A stretch of 64,000 nucleotides of DNA from Incurvaria masculella. Lineage: Eukaryota; Arthropoda; Insecta; Lepidoptera; Incurvariidae. The translations under genes were made by a program, and so were the position numbers. Under the pieces are notes generated by a model that made no database searches, was not told the origin of the DNA, and saw only the letters and a list, made by a program, of their open reading frames with translations. Where the stretch lies: contig OX335647.2 in assembly GCA_946894095.1 (NCBI GenBank), forward strand, positions 15,270,001-15,334,000. Direction: 5' to 3'. Of this stretch, positions 43,901 to 52,572 are shown in pieces. Each line of letters starts with the position of its first letter. The stretch's first letter is position 1.

Positions 43901-46719
43901 CCCCTAAACGTTGTCAGATTTTTTTTTAACGTTTGATAGCTTCATTCTATGTCCGTATGTTTTGTTTTTTTCGTAAATATCTCTATTTTTCAGTAAACAA
44001 ATTCGAAAATAAATGTAAAAAAGACAAGTTTTTCTAATGTTTATTAGACCATATTTTCCAATCTTAAAGGTTTATTACAACAAGGAAAACATGCAGACAT
44101 AGATTTTCACAATATATTTTAGAATACAAAATTTCAAAAACCTAGTAAGACATTAAGAGCATGGAAACTGTTATCGCCTGTAGTATGGGGAATTGATAGG
44201 GTAACGACTCTCTTAAAAACAGCCCAAACAAAATGGTCGCCTAATTACAGGTGCCTGCTTCTTATAAATCTTCCGTTTTATACGGACGCAGCAATGTCCT
44301 TGCAACGTACGCAGAGATGACGCGGCGTAGTGTTGTTTGGTGTCGCGGGACCACCGCTAGAAGCTGAGCTCCGGCGCCGCTCGGCACGGCACTAATCGAT
44401 TCGACGCCGCAACCGATTCGCTCCGTTTCGCTCGATCGTCGCGGCCGCAACCGCCGACCGCGAAGCCGCCGCCTCCGCTCGTGTAGTAAGCCAACATTGT
44501 CTAGCCTAGTGAGAAGGTAGATACAAAGCTGAACTTGTGATTGCAAAGCATATCGCAAAGTTGAAAGTCGAATTTGCAAAGGGTTTCTCATCTATACCAA
44601 TATATAAAGAGGAAAGGTTTTTAATGTTTTGTTTGTTTATTTGAATTGAATAGGCTCCGAAACTACTCGACGGATTTGAAACATTTTTTCACCGTTGGAA
44701 AGCTACAGTATATCCGAATAACATAGGCAACATTTTATTTTGAAAAAAATTAGGGATCTTTACCAAAACTCAGATAACGTAACCCAAGGTGCAAAATTAT
44801 AATAATCAAATTTTCATTAGATGTGTATGTTGGCGATGCACATATTGGCGGTGAAGCTTGGCGACGGAGATATTGGCGATGTAGATGCAGGGCACCTTTC
44901 AACCATACACCATAGACAAAATTCTCGCCGGCGATGGAGATATTGGCGATGCATATGTTGGCGATGCAAATATTGGCTATGAAGCTTGGCGACGGAGATA
45001 TTGGCGATGTAGATGCAGGGCACCAATAATCATTATATTCTCTTTGAATCATCATTAACAATGCCGCGACCAAGACGATCGATTTTTTTAAATCGATTAA
45101 ATAAGATGCGCAGACAAAGATGCTTTATTGATACGAAGCGAAACAATAAAGATTTCAAAACAAAAAATAAATAAATGGTTTATTCATTGTTTTGTATCGA
45201 ACAAACTTTTACAGTGTACAGATGCATGCACACGTTCCAAGTGTAATTATAGACTTGATTTAGGTTAACGATTTTGTTTCGTTCGACGATGTTCGAACTG
45301 CAACGAACTTTCCAAATTATTACAAAGTGTACTGCAGACTGATGACAACATTGTCGGACTTCGGAGAGTTTTATGTTGATCAATGGGAGAAGAAAAATGG
45401 GTGGCAACAGGAGGAAACAGCTCGTGGTCTAGGGGCTAGAGGACTTGCCTTTCATGCGAGAGGTCTGGGTTCAAATCCTCGCCGGGTCATGCACCACTTT
45501 CTTTTTCTTTCTGAGTTAGAATCGTTACGAATGCGAGCTGTTCCATGGTTCGGAATCCATGTAAAACTTTAGGAACCCTTCCTCTACTAGGTGGTAGGGT
45601 TAAACCCGCCCAGGTTGGTACCACCGCATTGGATGAAACTATGCTTGAAGCGGCAATGTAAAATTGTCCGTGTTTTCCATCCAGTTTTAATGTAGTTCAG
45701 TTCCTGGCAAGACAATTAATTCCTTCAGGAATGTGGTGTATTAGGCTAATATCATAACGGTAGTTGTGTGGTATTAGCCATCCAAGTCAGGTTGCATAAA
45801 AAACATTCTATTTATAATATGTTTTTGACTCCACCAGCGCCTGCGATAAAATTATTTTTATTGAAGTTTCAGCTTATTGAAAATATTTCCCGCTGCTGTA
45901 ACCAACTGTGCCACCCAAATTACACCAGTCACAGATTTCCATTCAGAATGCACGAATCTCCTCTAACTATTATCGCATAGCAATTCTTTAATGTTAGATG
46001 TTGCCGATTAATTGAAATTTTATCGAATGTTAGAAGGGCAATGTTGTAACCGTTGATATATACAGAATCTAACTGAAATAATAATGTAATGTTTTTTTTT
46101 ATTTTATAACAAAAACACATTTTTAGAATAGAAAAACAATATTAGGAATTCCTGACAAAAATACTTTTCTATTACGTGAAATAAAAGCATATTATTTGTT
46201 ATACAGTAGATTTTTTTTCAAAAATTAAAACCTTTTAACTAAAATAATACATTTCAGGCGCGGGATCTCGAGCGAGCAATGAACGAGAGCCCCTCCCTTA
46301 CGACACTGGAGGTCGACGAACGCGCCGTCGTGGTCGACAAGGTCGACGTCGACATACACCTCAACAACCTGGCCCCTGCGCTCGCCGAGCGCTGCGCGAG
46401 CGTTCACCGCCTGGTGCCGCCGGACAAGTCCGTCGCGAACGTCAGTCTCGAGCTGAGGTACAGCCGCGAAACGAAGCTCGACGAGGCTTCCGCGTCGCAA
46501 AGGCCAAAGCCCAGAGCCTACCTTAAGCCGATAATTCTAGTGAACGATCAGCCCTGCTCCGAGTCCGCGGAGCGGCTGGAGGTGAACAACAACTTCGCGG
46601 TCGCCGGTGACGATTTCGGTGGCTGCGATTGTGCCTGCACGCACGACCACAAGCATCGGCGACTAAAGACGGAGACGCCAGCTAACATCGTTTTTAGGAG
46701 ATCATATTCTATAGCCTAG
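28805..46719 (+). CDS. Unrecognised two-membrane-span protein, three coding exons (whole span)
   Basis: Coding exons are 28805-28954, 34433-34618 and 46258-46719. All junctions are GT-AG in phase 0, giving 265 aa. Residues 19-40 are almost entirely Gly with a few Ala. Residues 51-58 are basic (EERRRTGR). Residues 59-78 and about 81-105 are two closely spaced membrane segments joined by the tight turn VRRIP, followed by basic SRDKRNR. The C-terminal 150 residues are soluble-looking and acidic/valine-rich (LEVDERAVVVDKVDVDIHL), with two N-x-S/T sequons and a patch CDCACTHDHKH at about 235-245. I do not recognise the family; the hairpin-like topology is inferred. The 5' end probably lies in the CpG-rich block at 26460-26910. 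Confidence 0.75.
29238..29466 (+). repeat. MITE family C fragment (29238-29328) joined to a SINE tail (29331-29466)
   Basis: One unit of the palindromic family C ('tagtacgagattagcaccgg' to 'ctctgaatacggc') is followed directly by the last 135 bp of the SINE ('atccagttcaatgtagccg' to 'ccatccatgtcaggttgc' and an A-run). Both are truncated at the join. Confidence 0.6.
29995..30250 (+). repeat. 5' piece of the 'ggccaagtgcgagtcgg' repeat fused to an RTE-like tail
   Basis: 'ccgaccaagtgcgagtccgg' and 'tgtatggggcccca' match the element at 20800. At 30088 the sequence switches to 'actagctgcggtacccggct' and 'ccgctcgggtaag', the RTE-like tail. Confidence 0.55.
30251..32975. other. AT-rich intron A/B sequence, nothing recognised
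   Basis: No supported exon, terminal inverted repeats or known repeat. 'gcaagcaagcaag' and similar low-complexity bits only. Confidence 0.4.
32976..33393. repeat. Compound foldback element: two adjacent inverted repeats
   Basis: Left pair: 32977-33010 ('atgatcggaataaaaccgg') against 33090-33114 ('ccaattttattccgatcat'). Right pair: about 33146-33204 against 33317-33375, roughly 60 bp with one or two mismatches ('gctaacgagtcatcgcata' against 'tatgcgatgactcgttagc'), enclosing about 110 bp with its own small palindrome 'gacatagactatgtc'. No coding capacity. Confidence 0.65.
33684..33862. mobile_element. Short inverted-repeat MITE
   Basis: Left end 'atcatggtaaattaatttt' and 'ccgggtggacag' pair with right end 'cacttacctgtttacccg', 'agttaatttaacgtggtgat' as terminal inverted repeats of about 40 bp with mismatches. 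A relative of the left end lies at 59466-59520. Confidence 0.6.
34433..34618 (+). CDS. Two-span protein exon B (both membrane segments)
   Basis: Acceptor cgtgcag|gag and donor agg|gtatgt. Reads EERRRTGRYIAILVGISLLF, then LALYQAWVRRIP and LVASLVVPALIMFLYIAWVL. Two hydrophobic helices of about 20 residues with basic flanks; codon use is GC-biased relative to the flanking introns. Confidence 0.85.
35408..35570 (+). mobile_element. SINE fragment, B-box side of the tRNA-like head and first body part
   Basis: Starts inside the head ('gctagcgtaccagaggcctg', then 'ggttcaatacc'), runs through 'gtaaaactgtaggtcccc', and ends at 'ctactaagtggta'. The A box and the 3' body are missing. Confidence 0.6.
35640..36060 (+). 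repeat. Possible LINE-derived sequence starting with 'aaccgatttcacaaaagga'
   Basis: The opening motif at about 35656 resembles a widespread lepidopteran repeat ('aaccgacttc.aaaa.gg'). The remainder is not recognised and the end is a guess. Confidence 0.3.
36685..37273 (+). mobile_element. SINE with clear tRNA-like head, interrupted near its tail
   Basis: A box 'tggtctagggg' at 36693 and B box 'ggttcaaatcc' at 36736. Body follows to 37040, then a foreign AT-rich insert (37041-37224), then the tail 'taacggtagttgtctgg' and 'catgtcaggttgc' with A8. It is one of the two best tRNA-head copies, the other being at 45419. Confidence 0.8.
37041..37224 (+). mobile_element. AT-rich insert inside the SINE, with (attcaaa)n
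   Basis: It interrupts the SINE word 'aatatcataacgg'. 'atcat' occurs on both sides of the insert, consistent with a short target-site duplication. A tract of 'attcaaa' repeats lies at 37055-37080; similar repeats occur at 22285-22312. Confidence 0.5.
40578..41037 (+). repeat. Dispersed repeat H (also at 43764-44223)
   Basis: About 460 bp from 'ctgtcgtgaagtcacag' to 'ctctcttaaaaac'. A diverged reverse-complement copy lies at 49484-49889, lacking about 33 bp near the right end. No ORF. Class unknown. Confidence 0.55.
41130..41310. other. CpG-rich block (repeated at 44316-44496)
   Basis: Dense CpG with 'gcggccgcaaccgccgacc' and repeated 'ccgatt' and 'ccgct' words, in otherwise AT-rich intron. 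It could be an alternative promoter or a GC-rich repeat part. Reading frames here have no family support. Confidence 0.3.
41478..44661 (+). repeat. 3184-bp tandem duplication, copy 2
   Basis: Direct copy of 38292-41475, separated from it by only the dinucleotide TA (41476-41477). Beyond 44661 the sequence continues 'actactcgacggatttgaa', 'accgttggaaagctac', which looks like the natural continuation of a lepidopteran repeat tail. Copy 2 therefore probably carries the original right border and copy 1 the original left border. Confidence 0.9.
44818..45027 (-). repeat. 15-bp minisatellite
   Basis: Units like 'gatgcacatattggc' recur, interspersed with two copies of a longer 'gaagcttggcgacggagata' segment ending 'gtagatgcagggcacc'. 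The minus strand reads repeated NICIA/NISIA pentapeptides, an accidental consequence of a 15-bp period. A degenerate relative is at 24395-24720. Confidence 0.65.
45419..45804 (+). mobile_element. SINE with tRNA-like head, near full length
   Basis: Begins 'agctcgtggtctaggggc' (A box) with 'gggttcaaatcctcgcc' (B box), the full shared body, and tail 'gtcaggttgcataaaaaa'. Small deletions lie in the body near 45515 and 45690. Confidence 0.8.
46258..46719 (+). CDS. Two-span protein exon C (C-terminal domain and stop)
   Basis: Acceptor atttcag|gcg. Continues ARDLERAMNESPSLTTLEVD and ends FRRSYSIA then TAG at 46717-46719. The exon is strongly GC/CpG-rich compared with the surrounding intron, consistent with coding selection. 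It contains CDCACTHDHKHRR near the end, a possible metal-binding patch. Confidence 0.85.
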   Translation, partial: ARDLERAMNESPSLTTLEVDERAVVVDKVDVDIHLNNLAPALAERCASVHRLVPPDKSVANVSLELRYSRETKLDEASASQRPKPRAYLKPIILVNDQPCSESAERLEVNNNFAVAGDDFGGCDCACTHDHKHRRLKTETPANIVFRRSYSIA

Positions 46720-47267
46720 ATTTTAAGATTTCTAGCTGACTCAAATATAGTCCGTCTGAGAGTTGTTAGTGATAAAAAGTTAAGTGATCAATTAACAAAA
46801 AACAGCGCATATGTAATTTACGCTCAGATATAAGAACAATTTGTAGCGTGTATATTTTTAACACAAATACTTTAATTTAAGTATTCTGGATAAGTCAAGA
46901 TCTAGTCAAAAAAGGCATTGCAAAAAAGGTTCGACATTATTTTTATATTCATGTATTTCTTGTGTCCGTGTGTATGTCACTGAACCCTCCTAAGCGGCTG
47001 GCCCGATTTTGATGACTTTTTGTTTGTGTGAGAGGGGTCAATGGATTACATTAAGATTTACAATTGGACCCGGTAGGTGGTGCTACGATGGAATTCTAGG
47101 ATATATATTTTTTTTACCAAAACATTTTTCGTCTATCAAATCATTTACCCAAATTTCACCCCCCTCCATCCCCAATGTTTTTTTAAATGCAAAACCTTGA
47201 AAATTTTCGCTATTATATAATTTGCAATGTTCGGTAGGACAACGTCGTTCCGCTAGCTAAAACGAGC
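46720..47267 (+). other. 3' flank of the two-span protein gene, with a lepidopteran repeat piece
   Basis: No AATAAA was seen in the first 400 nt after the stop, so the transcript end is unknown. 'cggctggcccgattttgatg' near 46995 followed by 'tttgtgtgagaggggtcaa' resembles a common lepidopteran repeat. Confidence 0.35.
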
Positions 47268-47605
47268 GCCATGCACCACTTTCTTTCTCCTGCTTAGTTG
47301 GATGAGTGCATTTCGTCACGAATGGGAACTGTTCCATGGTTCGGAATCCATGTAAAACTGTAGGTCCTCTTCCCCCACTAGGTGGTAGGGTTTAAGCCCG
47401 CCCGGGTGGTACCATCGCATTGGATGAATAGAGTGTCGAAGCGGCAACAATAAATGTCCGTGTTTTATATCTAGTTCAATGTAGCCGTGCTCATAAAGGG
47501 AAAGTCCTGGCATGTCACCTAATTCATTAGGGAACGAGGTGTATTAGGCTTATATCAAAGCGGTATTTGTGTGGTAGTCCTCCATGTCAGGTTGCATAAA
47601 GAAAC
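47268..47605 (+). mobile_element. SINE, head truncated
   Basis: Starts at 'gcgccatgcaccactttc', just after where the B box would be, then runs through the body to 'catgtcaggttgcataaag'. 5' truncation makes it a tRNA-type member by similarity to 45419. Confidence 0.7.
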
Positions 47606-47944
47606 CACAATGAAATCTTGTACAAAATTAATAGGTATTCTAATCTAAATTATTGAGGTGTAAAAATACATCATCGTTATTGATACAAGGTTGTATCATC
47701 CCACGAATGCGACCACGCAGTTCTATTTGGGTCCTAGGGGTTGTTTCGGTAAACTTGCCCTTTGACCAAAGTTTGTATATTAATTTAACACAAAGGCTCC
47801 AACAAGCGCGAAGCATTATATGCTACTACCATGTCCTGATTCATAAACTCGTTTGTTTCTGAAATATGATTACAACAAAATTCGCTTCGCAAAGTGCTGT
47901 CTCTACAACAAACACAAAAACAACAATCGTTGTTATTAATATGA

Positions 47945-48063
47945 AGGAAACAGATAATCTGGTTGTATGTAGCTGAACGTCCCCTCTTGTGTACCGCGCG
48001 AGAGACGCGGCGCGGGACACAAGAGGGGGCGTTCAGCTACATACAACCAGATTAGCTGTTTCC
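47945..48063. repeat. Near-perfect 119-bp hairpin
   Basis: Arms of about 54 bp ('ggaaacagataatctggttg' against 'caaccagattagctgtttcc') differ at about three positions and are separated by roughly 10 bp 'gagagacgcg'. It is a tiny foldback element or a hairpin-RNA locus; the sequence cannot tell these apart. Confidence 0.75.
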
Positions 48064-48169
48064 CTTATTTATGTATCATATTAATTCTGAAAGCAGACAT
48101 AATTTTTGTGAAAATGATTTTTTGTTGTGTGAAGTAGGGGCACGCCAAACCCTCATAAAAGAGGTGCCC

Positions 48170-48480
48170 GACGATGCCTATAGGCTTTCGAACTTTCACA
48201 GGGGCTGCGAATACCATGCCGTCCGGCCACCATGTTTAAAGGACCCTAGGCTGGACCTTGGCGGAAATAACTAGGGATAAATCTAGAGGGTCGATTTATT
48301 CTTATTTGGGAATGCCGACAGTGAATGGGTTAATTCCCTGCCTGTTCCACGTGATGGTAGAAAGGGGACGGAGGGCCAGCGATATGCAGCTCCGACTAGC
48401 ATTCTCTACGGTACATAGGATAGAAGACCTCATGGTTGGATGGAGTTGGAGTTGGAGGTCTCTTAATTTAGGGTTATCTT
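48170..48480 (-). pseudogene. Decayed LINE ORF2 tail, same family as 14700-15090
   Basis: Blocks such as 'ccataggctttcgaacttt' (or a variant), 'accatgtttaaaggaccc', 'ggaaata', 'aaggggacggagggcc' and 'atgcagctccga' align in order with 14800-15075. Frames are broken. Confidence 0.55.
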
Positions 48481-48591
48481 GAGGTCATCAACGACGCTAT
48501 ATCGAGTCAGCAACCCTCACACAAATGCGAACAAAACTCCACGCAAGACCCTTCATGCGCCTTGTAAAGAGTGTGTTCTTTTAATACCAAA

Positions 48592-48876
48592 CAGCCGTAT
48601 TCAGAGAGAACTTGTCAAAACTTAGGAGGAAATTAGCACCGGACTAACCATACAAAAACCGGTTTAGCCCCGATTGCACGAAGAGACGGCTGAGTTAATC
48701 TATGTTTAAACACGTCAATTTTAGTGAACCGCATGGAGTTACTTTCATACTGTCTATACAAAGTTACGTGTTTAATCGTTACGTTGTCGTTCATTTTTAT
48801 TTTTATCCTTTCATGCACTCGGCCCTTAAGTGCGGGGTTTTAAAGTTATTCTGCCCACTCTGAATATGGATGTATG
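48592..48876 (+). mobile_element. MITE family C unit interrupted by MITE D
   Basis: Family C sequence ('cgtattcagagagaacttg' to 'accggttta') resumes after 48828 ('agtgcggggttttaaag' to 'cactctgaatatgg'). The interruption is the 159-bp element D at 48667-48825. Confidence 0.7.
48667..48825 (+). mobile_element. PIF/Harbinger-like MITE D inserted in MITE C, TTA duplication
   Basis: Ends 'gccccgattgcacgaagag' and 'catgcactcggccc'. TTA lies immediately outside both ends (48664-48666, 48826-48828), the three-base duplication expected for PIF/Harbinger elements. Same length as the copy at 16197-16355. Confidence 0.75.
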
Positions 48877-48959
48877 ACCTTAACATGCACGAATTTATTT
48901 AAAACATTCAAACGTAAAGCATGACAGCAACATTAAAGTCGTTAAAGTGAGGTTATATG

Positions 48960-49180
48960 GCGCAGCTGTGCCCGCTGGACGCAAACAATTTGCGACTAAA
49001 CGAGCGACGTTTGTCCTCGGGCCGCGGCGCGGGTGTAAACATAAAAATAATTATTCAAAATCAGTGAGATAAATGTAGCAAGTTCTCCGTGAGTCCTGTT
49101 ATTAATTGGCGCGGGTCCCTCGTCCTCCCCCTCCCCCCCCTGCGCCCCGGACACGCCCCGCCGCCGCCCGCCCCCAACGC
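48960..49180. other. GC-rich stretch, function unknown
   Basis: Includes 'gggccgcggcgcggg' and a C-rich run near 49125-49170. No supported reading frame; possible promoter-like or simple GC-rich DNA. Confidence 0.25.
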
Positions 49181-49483
49181 AGTTCCCTTTGAAAGTTTTT
49201 TTTTTCACTTTGAAAAAGCGTTGGATGCAAAAAATATTCCCTCGGGCCGTGTTTTAAACCGGGTATAAAGCTAGCGAATGCCAGTACCATAAAGAACTAG
49301 CGTTGCAAGCTAGAATTCCAAAATGTGTTATGAAAATTTATCTTTGTGAATTTGAGGATGTACATACACTCGTAATTATTTTCAACACCTATATTGCGTT
49401 GTCTCTGAAACAAACAATTCCATAGGTTTTTACCTACTCGGAAGCGTTCTGAATGTGCATTTCACAATTAAATATTTTGACTG

Positions 49484-49889
49484 GATGTTTTTAAGAGAGT
49501 TCGATAACTGTTTCCATGCTCTTAATGTTTTACTATGTTTTTGAAAATTTGGTATCTTAAATATATTGTAAAAATGTATGTTTACATATTTTCATTCTTT
49601 TAATATACCTTTTAGATTGGAAAATATTGGCTATTAATCATTGGAAAAACGTTATATTTTGGAAAAACGTTCATTTTTTAATTTTATTACTAAAAAATAC
49701 AGACATTTACAAAAAATCAAATCATAATAGAATAAAGCTTTCTCAAATCATAAAAAATAGGTTTAAATCTGGCAAATTTTAGGGGTAGGGAAACATTATC
49801 ACCGTGCAAATCGTGCCTTGGCCAATGGATAAATAATGAATTTCTTAAAATTCTCAAATCTTAGATTTTCTGTGACTTCACGACAGCCT
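49484..49889 (-). repeat. Dispersed repeat H, inverted copy
   Basis: Reverse complement of the H sequence at 40578-41037, including 'gagcatggaaacagttatcg' and 'ctgtcgtgaagtcacag' on the minus strand. Diverged in the middle. Confidence 0.55.
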
Positions 49890-50432
49890 ACTACGACGAA
49901 GGCTAGTTTTTCTCCCCAGTACATGTTCACTGTTTTTTCAATTCATTAATATCACCTAGTTTTTTTTTTCACATCACTGAATGCGCATCAAACCTCGCAG
50001 CAAAGAAAAGTGAGCTCAATATATTTTATTTATCTCAAACGATGGAGCGGAGAGACGGCGCGGTGCGGGGCGCCGCTGAAGTAAAGATGGCATCGTTGGA
50101 AGAAATACGGGGCTTTGGTGCCGTAATACTTTACTTTACTTCTTTGTTGTTCCTATTGTTCTTTAAAAAAGTGTTACTTGGTATTCCAATTGTTGCTTTC
50201 ACTGTTCCCAAAATAAAATACACTGACACCGTGCCTGTTCCCATACCCGTTTCTTTTATTTTGCGATTCACTGCTTATTTGTAGTGCTTCGGAGTCAGCC
50301 ATCATGGAAGGATGAGAGTAGCGATCGAGACTCATTGGTAGAGTGGCATTGTGGCCGCGAGAATTAATAGTTCTGGACGCGCAACATTGATTGTTCGTTA
50401 CACTAAATAGAGTCCTGTGAAGTTCTTACGTG

Positions 50433-51087
50433 TTATAACCAGCGATGGGTCATTCCGGCTCTAAAGAGGAATGCATTCACTTTCCTACTCCACAAGTCTG
50501 GAATGAGCTCCGGAATGAAGGGTTCTACCGTACTCCGAGAACCCGCAAAACCGATCTCTCCCGGAAAACCCTCTACTCCGGAATGGCTATAAGCCCAGTC
50601 CGGAGTTATCCACTCCGAAATGGTTATAAGCCCTCTCCGGAGTAGCCCACACCGGAAAGGCCTACTCCATAATCCGGTCAGTGAATATACTTCAGAATGA
50701 TTAGCCGCTGAATCACTCACCTCCAAAAAACTTAACTTGAGTCATGCCAGCATTTTATATATTACATTACATTTTAGAACGTAAGTTCTTGCGAGAGTAG
50801 ACTTGTAATCATTCCGGAGTGGATTTGAAATGGAACATTCCAAAAGATGCATTCCTCTATGGACCCGGAATGATCCTAGCGTTTGACATTTCGGAGTGGC
50901 CTTGTCACTATTCCGGAGTGGATCAATCCGGAGTGGCCTTAGCACCATTCCGGAGTGACTAGTAGGGATTAATTTTGAGTTGTGGGAATGGGAATCGGAG
51001 TAGGTAAATTTGGTGAGGAGTGGCAAGCAGAGGAGGCGGGTTCTCGGAATGGGGTGGACTCGGACTGACCCATCGCTAGTTCTAACG
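50433..51087. mobile_element. 655-bp inverted-repeat element packed with 'actccggaatg' motifs
   Basis: Ends 'ttataaccagcgatgggtca' and 'tgacccatcgctagttctaa' are terminal inverted repeats. Between them 'ctccggaatg', 'cattccggag' and shorter variants occur more than a dozen times in both orientations. No transposase ORF. The motif clusters may be subterminal transposase-binding repeats. Confidence 0.65.
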
Positions 51088-51954
51088 TGTCGTTCGAACT
51101 CGAGAAAATCAGTAGACAGCGAATTCGTTACCGAACTCAACCGTCGGCGTACTAAACTATTTTGGGGTCTTCCGTCATTCCTTGCTTTCTAAGGAAGGAG
51201 TTTTCTAAGGAGCCTTAACATTGAAGCAGGAAACTTGCTTTATGCTTTTAAATTATTCAGAAAAACAAAACGTGCTTCTTCTGGTACACACCATCCTTTT
51301 ACGTAGATGATTCGCAATAACTTTTGTCTATTTTAGTTTTTTCTAATTATGGTAATTTTCAAAACGAGACGGTGGGTCTACCGATGGTGTCAGAAGTATA
51401 ATGACATTTTATCTCTATAAACTTGCACGATAACCCCACAAATACGAGCACTAAATCCGCCCAGGATCGCGCCCTTGAGGCACAGAGGAGTGAGGGCAGG
51501 CGCGGGGGTGAGGGCGGGGGTGTTGGTCGGCGCGGCGCGGCGGGTGCGATAGGCGGAGGTTACGCCTAAACCGATTACCGCACTTGTTGAGCCGCATCGA
51601 AGGGAGATTGAAATTTCGCCTCTGCTACGTTCCTACTCTCAGAAACGTATCATCGCGATTTATCGGGGATATGTAAATATCGGGATGAAGGAGAGATCAA
51701 TATAAAATATCGTATTATTCGACTATAAAAGATATAACGTTGAATTCGAAGATGCGGACGTTCAATGTCATTTTATGACGTTGTGAGCACAATTTTGCAG
51801 TGGCAAATATCTAAAGAACTAGTTATAAAATCATTAAAACGTGTTTACGCTCTCTGTGAAAATAAACCGAATCACATAAAGCACCCCAAAACTTTGACTC
51901 ACAGTGGGCCAACCAAAGATTTCCATCTTTGTGGAACTTATTGAAAGAAACAAG
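51088..51954. other. Intergenic with a G-rich block at about 51480-51560
   Basis: 'gggtgagggcgggggtg' and 'cggcgcggcgcggcggg' near 51500-51545. No gene or repeat assigned. Confidence 0.3.
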
Positions 51955-52314
51955 TGGTCAGTCTGAGTTCTTACCTAAATTGGCATTTACGGCAAACCGA
52001 TCGACTGGCGTTTTCCGTCAAAACGTCAAACTCCATACACGTTTTTACTAGATATTATGTGGTTTTAGATCTTCAAGCTGTCAAAGTCAAACTCGGACTT
52101 CCGATTTGTATGAAAACGCGGAGTCGACGTAAACGGTAACGTCGACGTATTTACGGCAACGTTGAGTAAGCTGTCAAATCAAGCTCGGACTCGCAAATGT
52201 TAGTTCGCTAATCGCCCACTGCGCGCGCTCTTCAATTTCTCCATAAATTTAAAAACGCCAGTCGATCGGTTTTTCGTAAACGCCAATTTAGGTGACAACT
52301 GGGACTTTGGGTAC
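51955..52314 (+). repeat. MITE family A, copy 4
   Basis: Same orientation as 18300-18650 and similar length. It carries a local rearrangement near 51985-52015, where an extra 'gcaaaccgatcgactggcg' block appears at the left end. Confidence 0.75.
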
Positions 52315-52366
52315 TGAACAGAGTTCTCTGTGTTGCCACCGGCACGTAAATATAATACAAGTAATT

Positions 52367-52572
52367 GGGTCACTACATTTCTTCCTGTACATGTCGTATG
52401 AGACGACTAAGGAATTCGTCGCATGTGGTTCGGATTCCACGTAAAACTGTAACCTTACGTGCGAGGCATCGGCCGAGTCGCATGATAGTCGAAGGGGCAA
52501 TTAAAATTGTCCGTGTTTTCCATCGAGGTCAATGTAACCGTGCAATATAAAGAAGGTCCTGGCATGGCACTT
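52367..52572 (+). mobile_element. SINE with third head type, internal deletion
   Basis: Head 'gggtcactacatttcttcc', 'gagacgactaaggaattc' and 'ggttcggattccacg', then 'ttgtccgtgttttccatc' and 'ggtcctggcatggcac'. About 80 bp of body and the tail are missing. Confidence 0.6.

Noticed and set aside
46225..46500. 91-aa minus-strand ORF
   Set aside because: Shadow of the GC-rich exon C of the orphan gene.
50042..50284. 80-aa plus-strand ORF with a hydrophobic middle (MERRDGAVRG...)
   Set aside because: It has a GC-rich start that could tempt a gene call, but no family similarity, no splice partner and no codon bias beyond the first 60 nt. Left as unassigned.
51954..52139. 61-aa ORF (and similar ones at 360 and 18300)
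   Set aside because: Lies inside MITE family A copies; frame openness follows from the repeat, not from coding.
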